From contig NZ_JABSPA010000003.1 of assembly GCF_013214175.1 (NCBI RefSeq), forward strand, positions 558,001 to 622,000: a stretch of DNA of 64,000 nucleotides, given 5' to 3'. The stretch's first letter is position 1. Each line of letters opens with the position of its first letter. Of this stretch, positions 36,925 through 47,158 are shown in pieces. A program made the position numbers and the translations under genes. The notes under the pieces were generated by a model. That model had not been told where the DNA came from, made no database searches, and saw only the letters and a list, made by a program, of their open reading frames with translations. Origin of the DNA: Colwellia sp. Its GTDB lineage: Bacteria; Pseudomonadota; Gammaproteobacteria; Enterobacterales; Alteromonadaceae.

Positions 36925-39561
36925 TTAATTAATTTCTTGGGTTAATCGTATGGCTAAATCTTCTTGCTCTTCAGGCGTTAGCGCATCATCTTCTTTGGTT
37001 GATATAGTAAATACATCATCAGCTTTTTCACCAAAGGTGGTTATTTTAGCTGAATGGATATTAATCTGCTCTTTTTGAAATACTTGACCAATATTCGATA
37101 ATAGACCCGGCCTATCTAGGGCTATTATTTCAATCATGGTACGATTTTTAACATGTATTTTTATAAAGTTAACGCGCAAGGGGACTTTAAATTGTTTGAT
37201 ATGCCGAGTAAGTTTAGGCTCTGGTAGGTCACAAACTCCCTCTTGGTTTAACTTATCAACTAAGGCTTGGCTAATCTCTTTGGTGTAGAAGCGTTCTCGT
37301 AACGGTTTATTACGGCTATCGAGTACGACAAAGGTGTTTACCGTAAAGCCAGTTTTCGTGGTAATTATTTTGGCATCATGAATAGATAGCTTTTTGGTAT
37401 CTAAAAAGGAAACGGTATTAGCAAAAGTATTGTTTTTCTCTTTGGTGAAAATAAACACTTCAGTGCCACCTCGATAGGGTACCGAGCTTATTAGCACTAG
37501 CGGTTTTTCTCTATCGTGTTTAAGTATATTGTGACATTGTCTTGCTATTTGTTCAGGTGAGTAGCGCAAAAAATAATCTATTTTGAATTCACGCCATAAA
37601 GCTTTAATCGCTTGCTCATCAATATCGTATTCACTGAGTAAGGCTAATGCTTGCTGTTGATTTTCTCGAATCTTAGAACGTATTTCTACTGGTTTTTCCA
37701 AGCCATGACGAAAAGCACTTAAGGTATTAAAGTAGAGCTCTTCCAACAAGTTTGCTTTCCAGTTATTCCAAAGGCTTTCGTTGGTGCCACGCATGTCGGC
37801 AACGGTTAAGCAATAGAGGTAGTTTAAGTGCGCTTCATCACGGACAATTTCTCCGAAAGTGCGAATGACATTTTCATCGCTGATATCACGGCGTTGAGCG
37901 GTAACTGACATTAATAAATGATGCTCCACTAACCAAGCCACCATATTACTATCGTGTTTACTCATTTGGTGGGACAAGCAGAAATTCAACGCATCGACAG
38001 CACCTAATTTAGCGTGATTGCCACCACGGCCTTTACCAATATCATGAAAGAATCCGGCCAGGTAAAGTACTTCTGGTTTACGTATTTTTTGCGTTATTTT
38101 ACTACACAGTGGGAATTTATGATTATGCTCTTTTTGACTGAATTGATGTAAGTTTTTAACTACTCGGTAGCTATGTTCATCCACTGAATAGGCATGGAAC
38201 AGATCGAATTGCATCTGACCAACGATATTGCGCCACAAGGGTAAATAAGAGGCAATAATACTGTGTTTGTGCATTAAGGTTAACGCTAACCCTAAACCGC
38301 GCGGGTGACGAATAATGGCCATAAACATACGACGACATTCAGCATAATCTACTAAGCCTGAAATTAGGCGCCGGCGGGCATTACGCATTAACCTTATAGT
38401 GTGGGAATGTATGCCTTTAATACTGGGCTCTTGGGCAATAATTAAAAACATTTCAATCATTTTTACTGGTCGCATAAAAATGCGGTCATTACGAGTATTA
38501 ATTAAGGTATCAACTAATTCAAAATCTTGATTAATAATACTAACGCTACTCTGCTCAGGCTTTTTGATAATAGCCTGTTCAAAGTGCTGTAATAGCATGG
38601 TATTTAATTCAGTTACTCGGGCAATAATTCGAAAAAATCGCTTCATCATGCGTTCAACGGGAGCTTTACCTTCATCACCAAAGCCCATCATTCGGGCAAC
38701 ATCAGCTTGGTGATCAAATAACAGCCGATTTTCATTACGACCTGCAACAAAGTGCAGGGCAAAACGCATACGCCAAAGATAATCTTGTGACTCTAATAAT
38801 TCGAAAAATTCATTGGGGTAGAGGTAGTTATGTTCAACCAGCTCTTCAAAGGAGTCGGCACAAAAATGTCGTTTTGCCACCCAAGCAATGGTTTGAATAT
38901 CACGTAAACCACCGGGGTTAGCTTTTAAGTTGGGCTCAAGTGTATAGGCAGCACCACGGTACTGCTGGTGTCTATTTTCTTGCTCTTTACACTTGGCGAT
39001 AAAGAACTTCTCTGAGGTCCAAAAAACATCTTCATGCAATAATGGCATTAGCTGCTGAGTAAGCGTTTCATTACCGCTAACTTGTCGCATTTCCATTAAG
39101 TTAGTGGCAACAGTGACATCTTTTACCGCTTGCTTTAAGCATTCTTTAATAGAGCGAACACTGTGGCCAATATCCAGTTTTATATCCCAAAGTTGGGTAA
39201 TGAAACTGGATATTTTTTCTTCCAGTTCTAAATCAATTTCTTCTTGGGTTAATAATAAAATATCAACGTCAGATTGCGGGTGTAGCTCCCCTCGACCATA
39301 GCCACCAACAGCGACTAAACTGATTTGAAACTCATCAAGGTGATGCTGACACCAGAGCTTTTTCAAAATGGCATCGACAAACAGTGCACGCGCTGATAAT
39401 AAGTCACTAATATCATTATCGATAAAAACGTCTTTTAACCATTCATCAAAAGTTTGGCTTAATAAGCATATATCGCGGGTAGACAAAAAGTCAGCACTGA
39501 TAGCTAAGTTTTCAATAAATTGTTCTGGCACTTTAAATGCTGATACTGGGTGACTGGTCAA
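36925..39561 (-). CDS. glnD: Bifunctional uridylyltransferase/uridylyl-removing enzyme GlnD
   Basis: GlnD senses glutamine and adds or removes UMP on PII proteins, setting nitrogen assimilation. The nucleotidyltransferase site is visible as [19 protein letters not shown], followed by the HD hydrolase site [18 protein letters not shown]. Two C-terminal ACT domains follow ([16 protein letters not shown] and [20 protein letters not shown]). The 878-residue length is normal. It lies between map and dapD, the conserved order. Confidence 0.96.
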   Translation of the reverse strand: MTSHPVSAFKVPEQFIENLAISADFLSTRDICLLSQTFDEWLKDVFIDNDISDLLSARALFVDAILKKLWCQHHLDEFQISLVAVGGYGRGELHPQSDVDILLLTQEEIDLELEEKISSFITQLWDIKLDIGHSVRSIKECLKQAVKDVTVATNLMEMRQVSGNETLTQQLMPLLHEDVFWTSEKFFIAKCKEQENRHQQYRGAAYTLEPNLKANPGGLRDIQTIAWVAKRHFCADSFEELVEHNYLYPNEFFELLESQDYLWRMRFALHFVAGRNENRLLFDHQADVARMMGFGDEGKAPVERMMKRFFRIIARVTELNTMLLQHFEQAIIKKPEQSSVSIINQDFELVDTLINTRNDRIFMRPVKMIEMFLIIAQEPSIKGIHSHTIRLMRNARRRLISGLVDYAECRRMFMAIIRHPRGLGLALTLMHKHSIIASYLPLWRNIVGQMQFDLFHAYSVDEHSYRVVKNLHQFSQKEHNHKFPLCSKITQKIRKPEVLYLAGFFHDIGKGRGGNHAKLGAVDALNFCLSHQMSKHDSNMVAWLVEHHLLMSVTAQRRDISDENVIRTFGEIVRDEAHLNYLYCLTVADMRGTNESLWNNWKANLLEELYFNTLSAFRHGLEKPVEIRSKIRENQQQALALLSEYDIDEQAIKALWREFKIDYFLRYSPEQIARQCHNILKHDREKPLVLISSVPYRGGTEVFIFTKEKNNTFANTVSFLDTKKLSIHDAKIITTKTGFTVNTFVVLDSRNKPLRERFYTKEISQALVDKLNQEGVCDLPEPKLTRHIKQFKVPLRVNFIKIHVKNRTMIEIIALDRPGLLSNIGQVFQKEQINIHSAKITTFGEKADDVFTISTKEDDALTPEEQEDLAIRLTQEIN

Positions 39562-39642
39562 GAGCTTACCTTTTATCTATGCGGATTAATCTGTTCGGCC
39601 TAAGTTATAGCTACTACCTTTTGGGCACTAATGCTTTAGGTC

Positions 39643-40431
39643 TTAGTTGTGTAATATGCGAGCAATGGTTTCATCTTTACGTAAGGTTAAAATTTCACAA
39701 CCTGTTTTGGTCACCACTATGGTGTGCTCCCATTGTGCAGATCTTTTACCGTCAGCGGTGAAAACAGTCCAATTATCAGTTTTATCTAAAATGGTGTTAG
39801 CACGGCCTAAGTTAACCATGGGCTCGATAGTAAAACACATACCAACTTCCATCTTAGTTTTATCATTGTTTTTATAGTGGACAATTTGTGGCTCTTCATG
39901 AAAGTCTTTACCTATGCCGTGACCACAATAATCTTTGACGATAGAATATCGACCAGATTTTTTAATGAATTTTTGAATGGTTGTGCCAATTTCGCCAAAT
40001 ATGGTGCCTGGTTTTACTTTTTTTAAGGCGAGGTATAAAGACTCTTGAGTAATGCGACAGAGACGATTATCTTCAGGGGAGCCTTCACCGACGATAAACA
40101 TTTTACTGGTATCGCCATGATAGCCATCTTTTATTACGGTAATATCAATATTAATAATATCGCCATCGGCTAGCACAGTATCATCAGGAATGCCGTGGCA
40201 AACGACATGGTTTACTGACGTACAAATCGATTTAGGAAATTCATGGTAATTGAGCGGCGCTGAAATGGCATTTTGCACTTTTTCAGTAAACTCAGCACAA
40301 AGGCTATTTAACTCATCTGTGCTAACACCTGCCTTTACATGCGGTGCTATCATCTCTAAAACATCAGCGGCTAATTGCCCGGCAATACGCATTTTGGCGA
40401 TTTCTTCTTGGCTTTTTATGGTGATGGCCAT
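39643..40431 (-). CDS. map: Methionine aminopeptidase type I
   Basis: Map removes the initiator methionine from new proteins. The metal ligands can be placed in INIDITVIKDGYHGDTSKMF (two Asp), GHGIGKDFHEEP (His), FTIEPMVN (Glu) and AQWEHTIVVT (Glu). The 262-residue length is that of type Ia enzymes. It is divergent from rpsB, which begins 1.4 kb away here, because a repeat element and a DsbA-like gene lie between them. Confidence 0.96.
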   Translation of the reverse strand: MAITIKSQEEIAKMRIAGQLAADVLEMIAPHVKAGVSTDELNSLCAEFTEKVQNAISAPLNYHEFPKSICTSVNHVVCHGIPDDTVLADGDIINIDITVIKDGYHGDTSKMFIVGEGSPEDNRLCRITQESLYLALKKVKPGTIFGEIGTTIQKFIKKSGRYSIVKDYCGHGIGKDFHEEPQIVHYKNNDKTKMEVGMCFTIEPMVNLGRANTILDKTDNWTVFTADGKRSAQWEHTIVVTKTGCEILTLRKDETIARILHN

Positions 40432-40532
40432 CTTGTTCTATCTCTTTAAGTTTGCGCTAGCGGCATTGTTGCTGGCGACTATGCTTTTAATTGTTTGTCA
40501 TTTCATCATGATAGATGAGTAACTTGCTCTTA

Positions 40533-40797
40533 ATACCAATCGGACTAGTTAATTGTTTACTTAGCGAAAATTAAAAGGCTTAGAGGCAAGGCATTGATTG
40601 AAGTGAATGGTTACTCCCTTCTCAAAATCAATAACGGCGCATGTAAGCCTTTTAAATTCGCCCTTTGGGAACTCGTTAGTAAACTGATAACGTCACAAAA
40701 TGAATGAAATATAGAATAACTATGTTTAACACACTTTGTTTGTTCTAAGCTCGCTAACGTAGTTCTAAGTTGGTCAATTAACTAATCCGTTTGGTAT
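40533..40797. mobile_element. MITE-like element with 23-base terminal inverted repeats
   Basis: The ends at 40533-40555 and 40775-40797 are inverted repeats matching at 21 of 23 positions (outer ends ATACCAAT and TTGGTAT). Inside, AATTAAAAGGCTTA (40569-40582) and its near complement at 40644-40658 form a second inverted repeat. The 265-base length, lack of any frame, and structured ends fit a non-autonomous miniature element. I see no clear target-site duplication. It occupies most of the 377-base gap after map. Confidence 0.65.
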
Positions 40798-40808
40798 AAG
40801 ATAGCAAG

Positions 40809-41429
40809 TTAACTGTGTTTGTTTAACTCTAATTTGACCGCGTCAATAAATGCGTCAGGATCTTGTAAGTATAAATTATGATTAAGCAAGATTAACTCAT
40901 CATTTATAGCCAGTAATAAGGCGGGTATTGCTTGCGTTGCTATAATTTCTTGTAGTGCATAGATCTCATGTACTTGCGCTTCAGCATCATTAGTCAATTT
41001 CGTTTTATTAAAAACTTTAGCCGGTACCGATAGCTTGAACTCTTCGACTATGTTACTTAAATCTGTTTGCTCACTCAGAGGGTTACCGGCACCAAAATGT
41101 GCAGCTTGCAGCGCATTTAATAACATTAATGCCTGTTGGGAGGTTTTATTTGTCGCCCACGTCATTAAATTGGCACATAGGGTAGAGTCTTTGCCTTGCG
41201 ATAATGCCTTCATATATTCAGGCGAAAAACTAACCGATGATAGCTCTTTAACTTGAACTATTTGCTGTTTAGTGATTGCACTTTCACCGTCAGCATCAGA
41301 AAAATAGGCACAATGCCATAAATTAAGGGCTACTTGAGGTAACGATTGATTTACCGCATTAACTAAAGGAGTTGCTGCATAACTCCACGGACAGTGACTG
41401 TCATAAATAAAAAATAATTCTGCTGACAT
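40809..41429 (-). CDS. DsbA-family thioredoxin-like protein (FrnE/2-hydroxychromene isomerase type)
   Basis: The protein begins with a thioredoxin-fold strand FFIYDSHCPWSYAATPLV; the active-site motif is CPWS (Cys13 to Ser16), so the second cysteine is missing. A helical insertion follows, and the cis-Pro loop appears as TQAIPALLLAINDE. There is no signal peptide, so it should be cytoplasmic. Such single-cysteine members often act on glutathione or other thiols rather than forming protein disulfides; that is inference. The 206-residue length fits the group. Confidence 0.7.
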   Translation of the reverse strand: MSAELFFIYDSHCPWSYAATPLVNAVNQSLPQVALNLWHCAYFSDADGESAITKQQIVQVKELSSVSFSPEYMKALSQGKDSTLCANLMTWATNKTSQQALMLLNALQAAHFGAGNPLSEQTDLSNIVEEFKLSVPAKVFNKTKLTNDAEAQVHEIYALQEIIATQAIPALLLAINDELILLNHNLYLQDPDAFIDAVKLELNKHS

Positions 41430-41835
41430 TGTTTACTCTACAAAAATGAATGTTTGGGTGAAAAATAGGGTCTCAGGTGATTTTAACTCGCCTTGCCTGA
41501 ATATCCCACTATAAATCCTCCTTTAGTGATAAATCATTTTTCTCTCGCTAAAAAAACTGATTTATGGTATAAAGTGCGGCGCTAAATTTTTAGTTGAATC
41601 ATTTTTGTTTTTGTCTTGTACATTAGTTGAATGGCTTGGCTTGGTTTGGTGACAATTTAAATCGACTATTTGAGTAAGATACTTTATTAAGTTTTTTGCT
41701 CGGTAAGTCATTATTATAAACTCACATACATCTATTAAAGGTATACCGGGGTGCCCAGTTTTTGGCTATAAAGTCAAAGCGAAGAGGTCGTGTATATTGG
41801 GTGTATGAACGCTTAACCCCATAAAGGAAAAGACA
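41430..41835 (+). promoter_or_regulatory. rpsB promoter and leader region (406 bases)
   Basis: No gene lies here. A -10 box TATAAA at 41568-41573 is followed by the G+C-rich stretch GTGCGGCGC, the kind of discriminator seen at stringently controlled ribosomal promoters; the -35 box is weak. This leaves a leader of about 250 bases. Its last 90 bases are more G+C-rich and contain GGGGTGCCC and a later ACCCCATAAAGGAAAAG. In E. coli and relatives the rpsB leader is the target of feedback by S2, and the long leader here fits that. Confidence 0.5.
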
Positions 41836-42564
41836 ATGTCAAACGTTTCAATGCGCGATATGCTTAAAGCTGGTGTTCACTTCGGTCACAAAACTCGTTA
41901 CTGGAATCCAAAAATGAAGCCATTCATTTTCGGTTCACGCGATAAAGTTCATATCATCAACCTTGAGCAAACAGTTCCTATGTTCAATGAAGCACTTGCT
42001 TTTGTAAGCAATGTTTCATCGAAAAAAGGTAAAGTGTTATTTGTTGGTACTAAACGTGCTGCAAGTGATGCTATCAAAGACGCTGCGATCAAATCTGACC
42101 AATTCTTCGTTAACCATCGCTGGTTAGGTGGTATGTTGACTAACTGGAAAACAGTTCGTCAATCAATCAAACGTTTAAAAGATTTAGAAGCTCAAAGCAC
42201 TGACGGTACTTTTGAAGCTTTAACTAAAAAAGAAGCGTTAATGCGTACTCGTGAAATGGAAAAGCTTGATAAAAGTTTAGGTGGCATTAAAAACATGGGT
42301 GGTTTACCTGACGTTTTATTTATCATTGATGCTGATCACGAGCACATTGCTATTAAAGAAGCAAACAACCTTGGTATCAAAATAATTTCTGTTGTTGATA
42401 CTAACTCTAACCCAGATGGTATTGATTATATCGTACCGGGTAACGATGATGCTATTCGTGCAGTAAGTTTATACTGTAACGCTGTTGCTGACGCTGTAAT
42501 CAGTGGTCGCGAGCAAAACATCGTTGTACAAGCTGAAAAAGACGGTTTTGTTGAAGCTGAATAA
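41836..42564 (+). CDS. rpsB: 30S ribosomal protein S2
   Basis: S2 is a primary small-subunit protein needed for S1 binding. The start [27 protein letters not shown] and the segments [16 protein letters not shown] and [19 protein letters not shown] are diagnostic. The 242-residue length is normal. The AAAGGAAAAG ribosome site is strong. It is followed by tsf with a hairpin in the gap. Confidence 0.98.
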   Translation: MSNVSMRDMLKAGVHFGHKTRYWNPKMKPFIFGSRDKVHIINLEQTVPMFNEALAFVSNVSSKKGKVLFVGTKRAASDAIKDAAIKSDQFFVNHRWLGGMLTNWKTVRQSIKRLKDLEAQSTDGTFEALTKKEALMRTREMEKLDKSLGGIKNMGGLPDVLFIIDADHEHIAIKEANNLGIKIISVVDTNSNPDGIDYIVPGNDDAIRAVSLYCNAVADAVISGREQNIVVQAEKDGFVEAE

Positions 42565-42594
42565 TTTCAGTTTGTAACACGTTTTATTTTGCTA

Positions 42595-42622
42595 TTGCCA
42601 CAAAAGCTTGCTTTTGTGGCAA
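42595..42622 (+). other. rpsB-tsf intercistronic hairpin
   Basis: TTGCCACAAAAG (42595-42606) and CTTTTGTGGCAA (42611-42622) form a perfect 12-base stem with a four-base loop. The bases after it (CTTATTTA) are not a continuous T run, so partial termination or RNA processing between rpsB and tsf is more likely than full termination. Confidence 0.65.
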
Positions 42623-42699
42623 CTTATTTAATATTTATTCCCAAGGCTAGCTTATTATTAGCGGCGCTACGGGGGTAACTGAAAATCGAGGAAATACCT

Positions 42700-43551
42700 A
42701 TGACAGTTACAGCTGCTATGGTTAAAGAATTACGTCAACGCACAGCTGCGGGCATGATGGATTGTAAAAAAGCGTTAGTAGAAGCTGAAGGCGACATGGA
42801 ACTTGCGATTGAAAATATGCGTAAGAACGGTCAAGCAAAAGCCGCTAAAAAAGCAGGTAATATCGCTGCTGAAGGCGCGATTATCATTAAAGTATCAGGA
42901 AACACAGCTGCAATAGTTGAAGTTAACTGTCAGACTGATTTCGTTGCAATGGATGATAACTTTTTAGGTTTTGCCAATGCTGTAGCTGATGCTGCACTTA
43001 GCGCTAAAGTGACTATCGAAGAGTTACAAGCACAATTTGAAGAAAAACGCATTGCGTTAGTGACTAAAATTGGTGAAAACATCAATGTACGTCGTGTTGA
43101 ATATGTAGAAGGTGTTAACTTAGCTTCTTATTCTCACGGTGCTAAAATTGGTGTAGTTGTTGCGGGTGAAGGTGATGTAGAAGCACTTAAGCATATTGCT
43201 ATGCACGTTGCAGCAAGTAAGCCTGAGTACTTAACTCCTGATGATGTTCCAGCTGATGTTGTTGCCAATGAAAAGCGCATTCAAATCGAAATGGCGATGA
43301 ACGAAGGCAAGCCTGCAGAAATCGCTGAAAAAATGGTTACCGGCCGTATGCGTAAGTTCACTGGTGAAGTTTCTTTATCAGGCCAAGCATTTATCATGGA
43401 ACCTAAGAAAACTGTTGGTGAAGTGTTAAAAGAAAAAGGCGTAACTGTTTCTGCATTCGTTCGTATGGAAGTTGGCGAAGGTATTGAGAAAAAATCAGAA
43501 GATTTTGCTGCTGAAGTTGAAGCACAACTAGCTGCCGCTGCTAAAGCATAA
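42700..43551 (+). CDS. tsf: Translation elongation factor Ts
   Basis: EF-Ts exchanges GDP for GTP on EF-Tu. The N-terminal UBA-like domain [26 protein letters not shown] is diagnostic, with the TDFVA motif in [16 protein letters not shown]. The 283-residue length is normal. A GAGG ribosome site precedes the ATG. A terminator follows at 43610. Confidence 0.98.
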   Translation: MTVTAAMVKELRQRTAAGMMDCKKALVEAEGDMELAIENMRKNGQAKAAKKAGNIAAEGAIIIKVSGNTAAIVEVNCQTDFVAMDDNFLGFANAVADAALSAKVTIEELQAQFEEKRIALVTKIGENINVRRVEYVEGVNLASYSHGAKIGVVVAGEGDVEALKHIAMHVAASKPEYLTPDDVPADVVANEKRIQIEMAMNEGKPAEIAEKMVTGRMRKFTGEVSLSGQAFIMEPKKTVGEVLKEKGVTVSAFVRMEVGEGIEKKSEDFAAEVEAQLAAAAKA

Positions 43552-43609
43552 TTTCATTTCTTTGATGTGTTAGTTTTATAGCTAAGCGCGTTAAATAAAT
43601 CTAATTACT

Positions 43610-43638
43610 AAAAAACGTCTACCTAGGTAGGCGTTTTT
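43610..43638 (+). terminator. Rho-independent terminator after tsf
   Basis: AAAAAACGTCTACCT pairs with AGGTAGGCGTTTTTT (one T-G pair) and a T run follows, 58 bases after the tsf stop. Confidence 0.9.
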
Positions 43639-43740
43639 TTATGGCTGATTTTAATGTTTAGCCTGAAAACAGGTTATTTACACAAAAAAAAAGAGTTTTT
43701 TCAGTTTAGACTTTCGTGAGTGCGCTAAACGTATTAAAAT

Positions 43741-43768
43741 AGCCGCGGTCTTTTGACCTCGGCTTTTA
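43741..43768 (+). other. Hairpin upstream of pyrH
   Basis: AGCCGCGGTC and GACCTCGGCT pair over nine of ten bases around a TTTT loop and are followed by TTTT. It lies between the tsf terminator and pyrH, so it is either a second terminator or an attenuator in a pyrH leader. TAAAAT just before it could be a -10 box. Confidence 0.5.
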
Positions 43769-43812
43769 TCGGCTTAAATTTTATTACCTAACTGCTACAG
43801 GAATCTTTCCCT

Positions 43813-44541
43813 ATGACAACCAATCCGAAGCCTGCTTATCGAAGAATATTATTAAAACTCAGTGGTGAAGCACTGATGGGGGATGAGGGTTTTGGTATTG
43901 ATCCTAAAGTACTTGACCGTATGGCTCTAGAGATCAAAGAATTGGTAGAGATGGGTATCCAAGTAGGGCTAGTTATTGGTGGCGGTAATTTGTTCCGTGG
44001 TGCTGGGTTAGCAGAAGCGGGCATGAACCGCGTTGTTGGTGACCAAATGGGAATGCTTGCTACGGTAATGAATGGCTTAGCTATGCGTGATGCCTTACAT
44101 CGTGCTTTTGTTAATACCCGCTTAATGTCTGCCATTGATTTAGCGGGTGTCTGTGAACGTTATAACTGGGCCAATGCTATCAGTTTATTAAAGTCTGGTC
44201 GTGTGGTTATCTTTTCTGCAGGTACGGGGAATCCATTCTTCACCACAGATTCAGCAGCTTGTTTACGTGGTATTGAAATTGAAGCGGATGTAGTATTAAA
44301 AGCGACTAAAGTTGATGGTATTTACTCTGCAGACCCAGTGACAAACCCAAATGCTGAGCTTTATAGTGAGCTTAGTTATGATGAAGTACTTGATAAAGAA
44401 TTAAAAGTAATGGACTTAGCAGCCTTTACTTTAGCGCGAGATCACAATATGCCGATTCGCGTATTTAACATGAATAAACCGGGTGCGTTGAAATCTGTCA
44501 TCATGGGCGGTAGCGAAGGCACTATAATTACACATAAGTAA
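43813..44541 (+). CDS. pyrH: Uridylate kinase
   Basis: PyrH phosphorylates UMP to UDP and belongs to the amino-acid kinase family. The segments [52 protein letters not shown] and [16 protein letters not shown] are diagnostic. The 242-residue length is normal. It lies between tsf and frr, the conserved order. Confidence 0.98.
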   Translation: MTTNPKPAYRRILLKLSGEALMGDEGFGIDPKVLDRMALEIKELVEMGIQVGLVIGGGNLFRGAGLAEAGMNRVVGDQMGMLATVMNGLAMRDALHRAFVNTRLMSAIDLAGVCERYNWANAISLLKSGRVVIFSAGTGNPFFTTDSAACLRGIEIEADVVLKATKVDGIYSADPVTNPNAELYSELSYDEVLDKELKVMDLAAFTLARDHNMPIRVFNMNKPGALKSVIMGGSEGTIITHK

Positions 44542-44637
44542 CTTTTTGAAATTCAAGTCAAAAATAAGTGCTAATAAGCTCAAGTAAAATAGATTACTGG
44601 CTTAAAGTTAACTTGATAATATTTAGGGAAAATAATC

Positions 44638-45195
44638 GTGATAGATGAAATAATTGAAGATGCTCAAGAACGTATGGGCAAAAGTATTGATGCTTTAAAA
44701 ACTAGCTTGAATAAAATAAGAACAGGCCGCGCACATGCCTCTTTATTAGATAATATCGTCGTTGAATACTATGGTATGGACACGCCATTGAATCAGGTCG
44801 GTAATATCACTGTTCCAGATGCACGTAATCTTTCTATTACCGTTTTCGATAAAGGTATGATTAGTGCGGTTGAAAAAGCCATTATGAAATCTGATTTAGG
44901 TTTAAATCCACAATCAAATGGCACCTTAATACGTATTCCATTACCACCGCTTACCGAAGAGCGTCGTAAAGACTTAGTTAAAGTGGTCCGTGGCGAAGCA
45001 GAAGGCGGTAAAGTAGCGATTCGTAATATTCGCCGTGATGCTAACTCAGATTTTAAAAGCTTGTTAAAAGACAAAGACATCAGTGAAGATGAGCATCATC
45101 AAGCTGAAGATTCAATTCAGAAAAGTACTGATACTTTTGTGAAGCAAGTTGATGAAATATTAGTGAAAAAAGAAGCCGAATTAATGGAAATATAG
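44638..45195 (+). CDS. frr: Ribosome recycling factor
   Basis: Frr splits post-termination ribosomes together with EF-G. The family signatures are [28 protein letters not shown] and [36 protein letters not shown]. The 185-residue length is exact for the family. The start is GTG at 44638, behind AGGGA. A terminator follows. Confidence 0.98.
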   Translation: MIDEIIEDAQERMGKSIDALKTSLNKIRTGRAHASLLDNIVVEYYGMDTPLNQVGNITVPDARNLSITVFDKGMISAVEKAIMKSDLGLNPQSNGTLIRIPLPPLTEERRKDLVKVVRGEAEGGKVAIRNIRRDANSDFKSLLKDKDISEDEHHQAEDSIQKSTDTFVKQVDEILVKKEAELMEI

Positions 45196-45206
45196 TTCCT
45201 CTATTT

Positions 45207-45247
45207 AAAACGCCAGCTCGCTGTAAATTAGCTAACTGGCGTTTTTG
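45207..45247 (+). terminator. Rho-independent terminator after frr
   Basis: AAAACGCCAG (45207-45216) pairs with CTGGCGTTTT (45236-45245), followed by further T, twelve bases after the frr stop. Confidence 0.85.
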
Positions 45248-45345
45248 TTTAATAGCGACTTATAAGTTTATTCTGTCTTAACTAGTTTACTTTAACTAAT
45301 TGGCTTTGAATAAGTAGTGACTTAAATGATTAATGGAAAATTGTT

Positions 45346-45375
45346 AAGTGAGTAATTTTCAAGTGGGTAATTTGT
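45346..45375 (+). repeat. 15-base tandem duplication before uppS
   Basis: AAGTGAGTAATTTTC (45346-45360) is followed directly by AAGTGGGTAATTTGT (45361-45375), 13 of 15 positions equal. The second copy ends one base before the GTG start of uppS, so the only ribosome-site-like sequence (AAGTGGG) is part of the repeat. Confidence 0.6.
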
Positions 45376-45376
45376 A

Positions 45377-46141
45377 GTGGACAATAGCGAAGCTTTAGCG
45401 GAACAAGCTGAAAATAAAAACACTCCTCAACATGTTGCTATCATCATGGATGGTAATGGTCGTTGGGCTCAACTGCAAGGTAAAGGGCGCGTTTCTGGTC
45501 ATAGAGCCGGTGTTGAATCAGTGCGAGCTGTGGTCGCTAGTGCACGAAAGTCTAATGTTAAAGCGTTAACACTCTTTGCCTTTAGTAGTGAAAATTGGCA
45601 GCGACCGGAAAAGGAAGTCAGTGTACTGATGGACTTGTTTATGTATGTGTTAACTAAAGAAGTTAAACGTTTACATAAACATAATATTCGCTTTCAAGTG
45701 ATAGGTGATTTGAGTCGTTTTTCTGACAAATTACAGAGAAATATTGCTAAATCAGAGCAACTTACGTCAGAAAATACTGGCTTAGTATTATCTGTGGCAG
45801 CAAATTATGGCGGTCGTTGGGATATTGCCCAAGCGGCTAAAAAACTCGCCAGTGACGTTCAACAGGGCACAATGACCCTAGATGACATTAATGAACAGAC
45901 CCTCAATGCGCAAACTTGTCTAGCGGATCTACCCGCTTTAGATTTGTTGATCCGCACCGGTGGTGACTATCGCATTAGCAATTTCTTATTATGGCAAGCA
46001 GCTTATGCAGAGCTATATTTCACCGATATATTATGGCCAGATTTTAATGAAGCTCAATTTGAACAGGCGATAAACTGCTTTGATCAGCGAGAACGTCGTT
46101 TTGGCAAAACCGGTGAACAAGCAAAAAACGAACAAGTATAA
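45377..46141 (+). CDS. uppS: Undecaprenyl diphosphate synthase (UppS/IspU)
   Basis: UppS adds eight isopentenyl units to farnesyl diphosphate to make the lipid carrier for peptidoglycan and O-antigen. The catalytic Asp25 lies in [26 protein letters not shown] and [26 protein letters not shown] are also conserved. The 254-residue length is normal. The start is GTG at 45377; no ATG is present before the catalytic motif. The preceding bases are a 15-base tandem repeat. Confidence 0.96.
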   Translation: MDNSEALAEQAENKNTPQHVAIIMDGNGRWAQLQGKGRVSGHRAGVESVRAVVASARKSNVKALTLFAFSSENWQRPEKEVSVLMDLFMYVLTKEVKRLHKHNIRFQVIGDLSRFSDKLQRNIAKSEQLTSENTGLVLSVAANYGGRWDIAQAAKKLASDVQQGTMTLDDINEQTLNAQTCLADLPALDLLIRTGGDYRISNFLLWQAAYAELYFTDILWPDFNEAQFEQAINCFDQRERRFGKTGEQAKNEQV

Positions 46142-46233
46142 ATAATAACAGCAAGCCGAAAATCTTACACGTAGAGCTTGCCGGACTTAATAAAGTCTAT
46201 AACAACTGTCTATAAAAATAAAAAGGGTAGCCC

Positions 46234-47097
46234 TTGTTAAAACAACGAATTATTACGGCTTTAATATTAGCGCCAGCAGCAATCACAGCTATTTTCTATT
46301 TACCTATTAATTACTTTGCTGGGCTTTTAATGGCTATTATCGCTATAGGTGCGTGGGAATGGGCTCGCTTCATGGGCTTAACCAAAACAATACAACGTTT
46401 AGCCTATGTTATTGTTACCACTGCACTTGTTGCGGTGTTATGGTTTTTCTTGCCTGTGGGTAAAACTTGGCTAGTGATCTTTGGTATAGAACATGAAATA
46501 TCCTCAATTCTCTGGTTAAGTGTAATTTGGTGGTTATTTGCTGCTTTATTAATGTTTTCCTACCCTAAATCCAATGGTTTTTGGTCACAGAATAAAGTCA
46601 TTATTGCTTTGTTTGGCTGGTTAACCTTAGTACCTACTTGGTTAGCTTTTATGGTCTTACGCAGCAATAACTATGCGTTAGATGAATTTCAAGGTGCACA
46701 GTTATTGATGTATCTATTTATGCTTGTGTGGAGTGCTGATGTTGGTGCTTACTTTGTTGGGAAATCAATGGGTAAACATAAACTGATGCCTAATGTTAGC
46801 CCTGGAAAAACTATTGAAGGCTTCCTTGGTGGGGTGGCTTGCGCTGCAGTATTAACTGTCGTTGTTGGTATTTCACTACAGTGGTCCATTGAGGAGTTTG
46901 TTACTGCCTTAATGGTGACAGTATTAATCACCACTATTTCTGTTTTAGGTGACTTAACGGAAAGCATGTTTAAACGCCAAGCAGGTGTTAAAGATAGCGG
47001 CACTATCTTACCCGGCCATGGTGGTATTTTAGATAGAATTGATAGTTTAACGGCAACGGCACCAGTTTTTGCGCTTTGTTACGTATTACTTGCCTAA
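46234..47097 (+). CDS. cdsA: Phosphatidate cytidylyltransferase
   Basis: CdsA makes CDP-diacylglycerol from phosphatidate and CTP in the inner membrane, the branch point of phospholipid synthesis. It has about eight membrane segments and the signature SMFKRQAGVKDSGTILPGHGGILDRIDSL near the C-terminus. The 287-residue length is normal. The start is TTG at 46234, behind AAGGGTAG. It lies between uppS and dxr, the usual order. Confidence 0.96.
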   Translation: MLKQRIITALILAPAAITAIFYLPINYFAGLLMAIIAIGAWEWARFMGLTKTIQRLAYVIVTTALVAVLWFFLPVGKTWLVIFGIEHEISSILWLSVIWWLFAALLMFSYPKSNGFWSQNKVIIALFGWLTLVPTWLAFMVLRSNNYALDEFQGAQLLMYLFMLVWSADVGAYFVGKSMGKHKLMPNVSPGKTIEGFLGGVACAAVLTVVVGISLQWSIEEFVTALMVTVLITTISVLGDLTESMFKRQAGVKDSGTILPGHGGILDRIDSLTATAPVFALCYVLLA

Positions 47098-47158
47098 CAA
47101 TTTAAATAGTTAAAAATTTAAATTGTTAGTGTTTTGATTAGAAAAGTGAGGTAAGTAA

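Noticed and set aside
39562-39642. Small + strand frames overlapping map and glnD
   Set aside because: They lie antisense to two clear genes and show no family features.
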